From: Stentor coeruleus
Lineage: Eukaryota; Ciliophora; Heterotrichea; Heterotrichida; Stentoridae
DNA: 25,128 nt
Assembly: GCA_001970955.1 (NCBI GenBank)
Contig: MPUH01001053.1
Location: 1 to 25,128 of the forward strand
Reading direction: 5' to 3'
Under the pieces are notes generated by a model. The model ran no database searches. It had not been told where the DNA came from and saw nothing but the letters and a program-made list of their open reading frames with translations. This document shows positions 19,901-25,128 of this stretch, in pieces (position 1 is the first letter of the stretch; the number at the start of each line of letters is the position of its first letter). A program made the position numbers and the translations under genes.

Positions 19901-21775
19901 AAACATATACATGAACTATCAAGATTTCTACGAATGGCAAGAGCATTACGATTTTGATCTTTTCCAACATATAGAAAAAAATGAAAATTACGACTTTTCC
20001 ATATCTTTAAACCCTCAAGATGATAACCCTAAATATTACTCATTAGTTATAGAAAACGGTTTTTTAGTCCTTCATCTTCTAAAAACCTTACAAGATACAG
20101 ATGATTTAGACTGTCAAGAAGCTTTAGCTTGTGAGCTCCCAGATTTTTTCGGTGTTGAAGAAGAGAACTTTACAGCAACATTAAAGCATAAACATAAACA
20201 TAGAAAAAACACTATAGTCAGAGCTAAAGAAATAAAAGAAACAGTACAACAATTTAAATTTGAAGGAAAAGGAGTTGAAAAAAACAGCGAAAAAATCGTC
20301 AAGGCCGCTTATGAGTTTTTTGAATCACATACAGGAAATGTAGAAGTTGTGTTTAATGGGAATATTTTTAGAGTATATTTTTATTATCCACCTGAGTATA
20401 AAGGATTGACTAAAGAGATTAAAGAAAATTTTCATAGACATGCCATAAGGGATTCTGATCAGAGTAAATTGAAATATATGTTAGATCGGACTGATGAACT
20501 TATTAAGACAATTGCACATGAGTTTTTTATTAAGAATATTATGAAAAAAAGTAAAACTATATTTTTTATAGCAACAAATGTGGATAATTTTAGGAAGATT
20601 GCGTTTTTCCTTACGATTATCCTGAATTTGATTATATTGACATCTTATAGCTTTGATAGGAACTATGAGTCTTTGTTTACTTTTACTCCTGATGATGTAG
20701 GATTGGGTCAGAGTTTGACTGTAGCTTTGCTTAAGTCTTTAGGGATTATCCAGTTGGTATGCTGTATTTTAATTGTAGCATTCTTTTTACTGAAAGTCGG
20801 CCCACTATTAGCAAAACAAGGCTGGGAGCTTAGAGGTTCAAGATTTTACTTCCTTCGTTCAGGTAAAGGTTTACTCATAATCTCAATCCTCAAAGTAGCC
20901 CAAGTAATCTCAACAATTTTTTATGTAGTAAGCAATGTTGATGTCCTCTACTACCTTTTTTATGCAGTATTTTCTATAATGGGAATAATCTTACATCCAT
21001 TTTACTTCTCTTTACTATTACTTGATGTTGTATATAGATACCCAGCTCTACAAAATGTAGTAAATTCAATCTATCTTCCAAGAAAAGCTTTGCTTCTAAC
21101 ATTTTTATTATTACTCGTCATAGTCTATATATTCTCAATTATAGGCTATTGGCTATTTTTTGATTATTTAAACCCAGATTGTAAAACCCTTCTTCAATGT
21201 TTACTCACTGTATGGGATCGGAGCTTTAAAAATGATGGGGGGATTGGAGGATATTTAGCATATCCTGTTACCCCAAGCTATGATACAGGAAGATTTTTTT
21301 ATGATAATATATATAACATACTTGTTATGATTGTCTTAATGGGAGTTGTTCAAGGGATTATTATTGATACTTTTGCTAGACTTAGAGAATATCAGGAATT
21401 CAGCACAAATGATAGAGAAAATAAATGTTTTATTTGTGGATTACAAAGAGATTTTNTTTTATTTGCGGATTACAAAGAGATTTCATTGAAAAGAAAACTC
21501 ACAAAGGGTTTAAACATCATATAATAAACGACCATAATGAGTGGAATTATGTTTTGTTTATCGCTTATTTGAAAAGCAAAAAAGAAACTGAGTATACAGG
21601 TATTGAAAGCTATGTCAGGGAACAGTACGAAAAAAATGAACTTGGATGGATTCCGAATCAAACTTGCCTTTCTATAAAAAACGAGCACAAACAGATTGTT
21701 TTGGAAAAAATCCATGATATAAACGACCATCTTGACAACATTGAAATTCAGATTAACAGCTTGGCGATTACTTAA
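13953..21775 (+). CDS. ITPR: IP3-receptor-type intracellular calcium channel (frame broken by an assembly duplication)
   Basis: This is an inositol-trisphosphate-receptor family Ca2+ channel, normally a tetramer in the ER or calcium stores. As written, the frame runs to 21524 and its last part lies in another frame (to 21775). Collapsing the 29-nt duplication around the N at 21456 gives one frame of 2,597 residues, close to the ~2,700 of animal receptors. Domains: N-terminal beta-trefoil (about 1-215), MIR (about 225-400), RIH (about 405-620), second RIH (about 1060-1240), helical linker, then six membrane helices at about 2216-2233, 2256-2282, 2307-2327, 2331-2352, 2379-2405 and 2452-2475. 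The pore loop holds DGGIGG at 2428-2433. The tail has the family zinc site C2492, C2495, H2513, H2518 (CFICGL, HHIINDH) and TEYTGIESYV. IP3-contact residues are only partly kept, so the ligand is uncertain. A PKG gene follows 181 nt downstream. Confidence 0.93.
21428..21484. repeat. 28-nt direct duplication around a single N inside the IP3 receptor gene (assembly artefact)
   Basis: Positions 21428-21455 and 21457-21484 are two copies of the codons for FICGLQRDF, separated only by N at 21456, an offset of 29 nt. They differ at 21437/21466 (T/C, both Cys codons) and at the last base 21455/21484 (T/C, both Phe). A 29-nt insertion shifts the frame and gives an early stop at about 21522. Removing it restores the conserved receptor C-terminus. 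Two overlapping contig ends joined by one N explain this. The synonymous differences suggest the ends came from two alleles or carried read errors. Confidence 0.92.
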
Positions 21776-21956
21776 TACTCATAATAATGCTAACTTTTAC
21801 ATATATAAAAAAAATAGAAATACTTAGATTTTATAAGCTAAACTATATAATTGTATATAAAAAACAGTTTTGTTTATGCTAGTTTATAATAAATGTATCT
21901 TTGAAATAATTAAATTTTTTAACTGATCAAAAGCTTTGGAGTAATGGATAGAAATA

Positions 21957-24569
21957 ATGGAGCATAAAGAAGAAGTAAAATCTTCACTGCATCACTTGCC
22001 TAGAAATCCTGTGAAAAAAAGAGCACCTGTTCATGATGCAAGAAGGGTTAGTAAAGCTGCTATAGATGCACCTAATGCTTTAGTAGTTGATAAACCCAAA
22101 GGACCTAAGGATGTGGAAATTATAACAAATGCTTTAAATAAACACTTTATCTTTACAAGTCTTACTGAAGAAAATAGAAGTTCTTTAATTAGCCAAATGA
22201 AGCACTACACATTAGCACCTCATGAAATTGTCTTCGAACAAGAACAACCGGGTGTGAATTTTTTTGTTATTGCTTCAGGACAATTAGAAGTACTTGTGAA
22301 TTCTCGTCGAGTCAATATTATGAACCCTGGGGATAGCTTTGGTGAACTTGCTTTACTTCATGATTCAGTTCGTTCAGCTACGGTCATTACAATTGAACGG
22401 ACTACAATGTGGGGACTTGATAGGAAAACTTTTAGAAGCGCTGTAGAAAGTGTGAATGCTCAGAATTATCAAGAAAATAAAAGGTTTATAGAAAGTGTCC
22501 CGTTGTTTCAGATTTTGACTCCGATTCAAAAAGAAAACCTTGTTGGATCTTTGTCTACTTTGAAGTTTAGAAGTAAGGAAAGGATTGTTAATGAAGGTGA
22601 CCCTGGGGATTTGTTTTATATTATTAAAGAAGGTTCAGTTGTTTGTACACAAGGAGGGAAAGAAATAAGAGAAATGGGAAGAGGAGATTTTTTTGGTGAG
22701 CAGGCTTTATTATATAATAGTGTTCGAACTGCAAGTATTATAGCATTGAATGATGTAAAATGTGTAGCTATAGGAAGAGACCGATTGACAAAAGTTCTTG
22801 GTACTCACTTGCAGCAGATAATTTACCAGAACTCAAAACGTATGGCTCTAGACAGAAGTGAAGTCTTATGCAAGTTAGATCCAGAACAGAGTTCCCGTAT
22901 AATCTCCAATCTTCGTGTAGAAAGTTATTCAAAAGGTCGAGTTGTAATACCAGCAGGAATCGGTAAAGGTGCTAAAATGTTTATAGTCCTTAAAGGTAAG
23001 CTCAAAACTCGTTCAAACGCATTAATCGGCGAGCTTTTCAACTGTTTAGGTGACAAAGAAATAATCCAACATAGCGACGAAATATACGAAGAAGAAGTAA
23101 TAAGTGATGGAGATTGCGACATAGCCGAAATCACAAAACAGCAATTCGAAGAATGTATCGGTGGGCATTTTGAACAAGCCACTGCTAATAACGAAGCTTT
23201 AATCGCCTTAAAACGAGTCCAAGTCCTTCGAGGTTTATCTCAAGAAAAGCTCCAAAACCTCATAAGTGTCCTTCGTATCCAAGATTTTGAATCAGGAGAC
23301 ATCATTGTTCAACAAAATTCCCCAGGGGAAACTTTTTATATTGTAAAATCAGGAAGAGTTGATGTACTTCGTGATGGAGTATTAGTCAGGACAATAACAA
23401 AACTTGACTATTTCGGTGAAAGAAGTGTATTATTCAATGAAAACAGAACAGCAACTGTTGTTGCTAATGGGAATATCACATGTTGGGTTTTACATAGACA
23501 AGATTTTCTTAGACTTGTTGATGAGACTATAAGACAAAATCTTATTAAAAGAATCGAACTTCAAGATGATAATATTTCTCTTAGAGATTTGGTTGTAGTT
23601 AAAGTTCTTGGAAAAGGGATGTTTGGTAATGTTTTTCTTGTTGCTGATAAAAATCGATCTAGACTTTATGCTTTAAAAACTGTGTCGAGGAAAAAAATTG
23701 AAAGGTATGAAATACAAGAAAATTTGGTACTTGAAAGGAAGATACTTTTACAGTTAGATAACATGTTTATTCTTAAACTTGTGAGGACGTTTAAAGATAC
23801 AAAAAGAATATATTTTTTAACTGAATTTGTTAGAGGTTTAGATCTTTTTGATGTTTTGAGGCAGTTGAATTTAGTATCAGACAGAGATTCTAAGTTTTAT
23901 GCTGGGTGTTTGATTTTGATGTTTGAGCATTTGCATGAAAGGGAGATTATTTATAGGGATTTAAAGCCTGAAAATGTTATGGTGGATGAAGAGGGATATC
24001 CAAAACTTATCGACTTTGGCATAGCGAAAATTGTCCAAGGGCGTACTTACACAGTAGTAGGAACTCCTCATTATATGGCCCCTGAAGTGATTGTAGGTAA
24101 AGGTTATGGTTTAGCTGCTGATTTTTGGAGTGTGGGGATAATGCTTTATGAGTTTGTCTGTGGAGGGGTACCATTTGGTGAAGAAGAAGAAGACCCATAT
24201 GTAATCTATGAAAAAGTTATCGAACGGAAACTTGTATACCCAAGCTTTGTAGATCAAAGATTACCTTCAAAACCTGTAATTGATCAACTTTTAAGTAAAA
24301 ACCCTGCAATGCGTACTGGAGGGTCTATAACTAATCTTAAAAGTCATCCTTGGTTCCATGGTTTTAATTGGGAAACTTTAGCTAATAAGCAAATGACAAC
24401 ACCTTATAAACCTAGACTTCCAGATTTAACTAGAGAAATCCAAACTTCGTTAAAAGCATGTAAAGATCTTAATGAAATCATTACAAAAGAAGAAGCTGCT
24501 GATGAACCTCCTCCAGGTAAAGGACGAAGACAGAATAATATACCAGAAAGTTGGGATCAAGAATTTTAG
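21957..24569 (+). CDS. PKG: cGMP-dependent protein kinase, alveolate type with four cyclic-nucleotide domains
   Basis: This 870-residue serine/threonine kinase should be activated by cGMP. Four cyclic-nucleotide-binding domains lie in a row: A (about 65-165, FGELALL at 128-134, R139), B (about 183-290, FGEQALL at 246-252, R257-T258), C (about 300-405, lacking the FGE and Arg signature, so degenerate) and D (about 420-525, FGERSVL at 486-492, R497-T498). The kinase domain (about 543-800) is complete: GKGMFGNV loop, K574, E593, YRDLKPEN with D668, DFG 686-688, activation loop ending GTPHYMAPE at 702-710. The gatekeeper is Thr622. The four-domain layout with a dead third domain, YRD instead of HRD and a Thr gatekeeper match apicomplexan/ciliate PKG, not the two-domain animal form. 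The start codon follows an ATGGATAG (upstream ATG with immediate stop). Its 3' end overlaps the antisense DP-like frame by 89 nt. Confidence 0.95.
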   Translation: MEHKEEVKSSLHHLPRNPVKKRAPVHDARRVSKAAIDAPNALVVDKPKGPKDVEIITNALNKHFIFTSLTEENRSSLISQMKHYTLAPHEIVFEQEQPGVNFFVIASGQLEVLVNSRRVNIMNPGDSFGELALLHDSVRSATVITIERTTMWGLDRKTFRSAVESVNAQNYQENKRFIESVPLFQILTPIQKENLVGSLSTLKFRSKERIVNEGDPGDLFYIIKEGSVVCTQGGKEIREMGRGDFFGEQALLYNSVRTASIIALNDVKCVAIGRDRLTKVLGTHLQQIIYQNSKRMALDRSEVLCKLDPEQSSRIISNLRVESYSKGRVVIPAGIGKGAKMFIVLKGKLKTRSNALIGELFNCLGDKEIIQHSDEIYEEEVISDGDCDIAEITKQQFEECIGGHFEQATANNEALIALKRVQVLRGLSQEKLQNLISVLRIQDFESGDIIVQQNSPGETFYIVKSGRVDVLRDGVLVRTITKLDYFGERSVLFNENRTATVVANGNITCWVLHRQDFLRLVDETIRQNLIKRIELQDDNISLRDLVVVKVLGKGMFGNVFLVADKNRSRLYALKTVSRKKIERYEIQENLVLERKILLQLDNMFILKLVRTFKDTKRIYFLTEFVRGLDLFDVLRQLNLVSDRDSKFYAGCLILMFEHLHEREIIYRDLKPENVMVDEEGYPKLIDFGIAKIVQGRTYTVVGTPHYMAPEVIVGKGYGLAADFWSVGIMLYEFVCGGVPFGEEEEDPYVIYEKVIERKLVYPSFVDQRLPSKPVIDQLLSKNPAMRTGGSITNLKSHPWFHGFNWETLANKQMTTPYKPRLPDLTREIQTSLKACKDLNEIITKEEAADEPPPGKGRRQNNIPESWDQEF

Positions 24570-24837
24570 ATAGGCTTAGCAAGTAATTTTTATAAAGTTT
24601 TGAACTTCTGATGGAAGGGTTTTTGTAGTCGGGAGAGATTTTTAGTTTCATTAAGAGCTCTATGTCGCCGTATAGTTGGATTGCTTTTTTGAATTTTATG
24701 CTGATTTCGTTGTGGGTTGGGTTTGATTGCATTTTTACTGAGTTATCTGGATTTTCTTCGGTTGCGATGATTATAAATGGAAAAGGGATTGTATCTTGGT
24801 TAGGGTTTTGCTTGTTGCGGTTTAGCAGATGGTTCAT
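24481..24837 (-). CDS. DP-like (E2F partner) dimerisation-domain ORF next to the telomere, without a DNA-binding domain
   Basis: Taking the in-frame ATG at 24837, this frame encodes 118 residues. Residues 1-8 (MNHLLNRN) and 18-48 (PFPFIIIATEE through YGDIELLMKL) resemble the end of the coiled coil and the start of the beta-sandwich dimerisation domain of DP transcription factors (KNLVQRN; HLPFIIVNTS; IHDDIEVLKRM in animals, from memory). The winged-helix DNA-binding domain that should come first is missing, and only 258 nt separate this ATG from the telomere. The C-terminal ~30 codons overlap the PKG 3' coding end in antisense, and the stop is TAA. The sense strand is C/A-rich upstream, like other gene starts here, so it may be a real short gene. 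It could also be a gene remnant cut off by chromosome-end formation. The DP match is moderate. Confidence 0.5.
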   Translation of the reverse strand: MNHLLNRNKQNPNQDTIPFPFIIIATEENPDNSVKMQSNPTHNEISIKFKKAIQLYGDIELLMKLKISPDYKNPSIRSSKLYKNYLLSLSKILDPNFLVYYSVFVLYLEEVHQQLLLL

Positions 24838-25095
24838 GGATGTGTATTTTGTGATGTATATTGTGTTATAGAAATATGTAAAAAATATTAAAATGGTAGA
24901 CAATGTAATAATTTTTTGTTGGATTTATTAAGAGTTGGAGTTAAAAAATTGTAGAAAATGTAAATATAAGCTTGGTTTTATTTTAAGAAAAAAATGATTA
25001 TTAATAAATTTTGGTATATTATGATGATTTCTTGCAGAGCTGCTTTTTTTTCTTGGTTTTTAAGGGTTTGTTTTTTTATGAGTTTTTTTGGTTAA
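24838..25095. other. subtelomeric spacer
   Basis: These 258 nt lie between the DP-like frame and the telomere. They are A/T-rich, with G/T-runs on +, and stops in all frames. No repeat family, tRNA or long open frame is visible. It would contain any promoter of the DP-like gene, on the C/A-rich minus strand. There is no long subtelomeric repeat array: coding sequence comes almost to the chromosome end. Confidence 0.5.
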
Positions 25096-25128
25096 AGGGT
25101 GTTAGGGTGTTAGGGTGTTAGGGTGTTA
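25096..25128 (+). repeat. telomere, (AGGGTGTT)4 plus one base
   Basis: The last 33 nt are four perfect copies of AGGGTGTT plus A, running to the end of the contig with the G-rich strand 3' outward, as a right-hand telomere must. The complement is a permutation of CCCTAACA, the 8-nt unit that I recall for heterotrich ciliates. It differs from CCCCAA (Tetrahymena), CCCCAAAA (spirotrichs) and TTAGGG. The bases just before it, GGTTAA, could be partly encoded at the addition site. Confidence 0.95.

Noticed and set aside
24662-24871. 69-codon + strand frame opposite the DP-like ORF
   Set aside because: It is hydrophobic antisense sequence with no family match, while the minus-strand frame resembles a DP dimerisation domain.
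25000-25070. Minus-strand peptide AALQEIIIIYQNLL resembling the DP coiled coil (LQELILQQ) upstream of the DP-like ORF
   Set aside because: It is separated from the ORF by about 160 nt of stop-rich AT DNA, is bounded by stops, and the better coiled-coil match (LLNRNK) is already inside the ORF; probably chance in poly-A-rich DNA.
1-25128. Mobile elements, CRISPR arrays, tRNA and rRNA genes
   Set aside because: No transposase or reverse-transcriptase motifs, terminal inverted repeats, spaced repeats or tRNA B-box sequences were seen; the genome is eukaryotic.

Overview
The window looks like the end of a macronuclear chromosome from a heterotrich ciliate, most likely Stentor or a close relative. 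Four signs support this. (1) The right end is an 8-nt telomere repeat, AGGGTGTT on the + strand, a permutation of the CCCTAACA unit recalled for heterotrichs. (2) The genes are AT-rich, tightly packed, of eukaryotic families, and uninterrupted by recognisable introns. (3) The standard genetic code fits: TGG is Trp, TAA and TAG are frequent stops, TGA is used once as a stop, and no gene needs a reassigned stop. This argues against Blepharisma (TGA=Trp) and Condylostoma. (4) The kinase is the four-cyclic-nucleotide-domain PKG typical of alveolates. The species name is inference. The left end carries no telomere, so the contig is probably open there.

Layout, left to right: gene-poor AT-rich DNA (1-806); an F-BAR/SBF2-like/F-box-like/TBC Rab-GAP (-); a MUS81-type nuclease with an extra Cys-rich N-terminus (+); a TTC1-like TPR protein (+); a small unknown protein (-); a SAMHD1-like HD phosphohydrolase without a SAM domain (-); a 14-3-3 protein (+); an aquaporin with an altered second NPA motif (+); ARPC1 of the Arp2/3 complex (-); an unknown lysine-rich protein (-); a full-length IP3-receptor-type calcium channel (+); an alveolate-type PKG (+); and a DP-like dimerisation-domain ORF (-) running in from the telomere and overlapping the PKG 3' end. 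Orientation goes in pairs: -, ++, --, ++, --, ++, -. There is no operon logic; these are ordinary eukaryotic housekeeping and signalling genes. The only functional pairing worth naming is the IP3R followed 181 nt later by PKG, two second-messenger effectors in tandem.

Two single N bases (8382 and 21456) each sit in a direct duplication and look like contig-joining artefacts. The second breaks the IP3 receptor frame. Collapsing 29 nt restores one frame of 2,597 codons through the conserved C-terminal CxxC...H...H tail.

The most unusual whole-window signal is compositional. The coding-strand 5' flank and gene start are C-rich and G-poor, the gene 3' end is G-rich and C-poor, and long genes (IP3R, PKG, TBC) show several such ramps with abrupt resets inside one reading frame. 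No mobile element, CRISPR array, tRNA or rRNA was seen.
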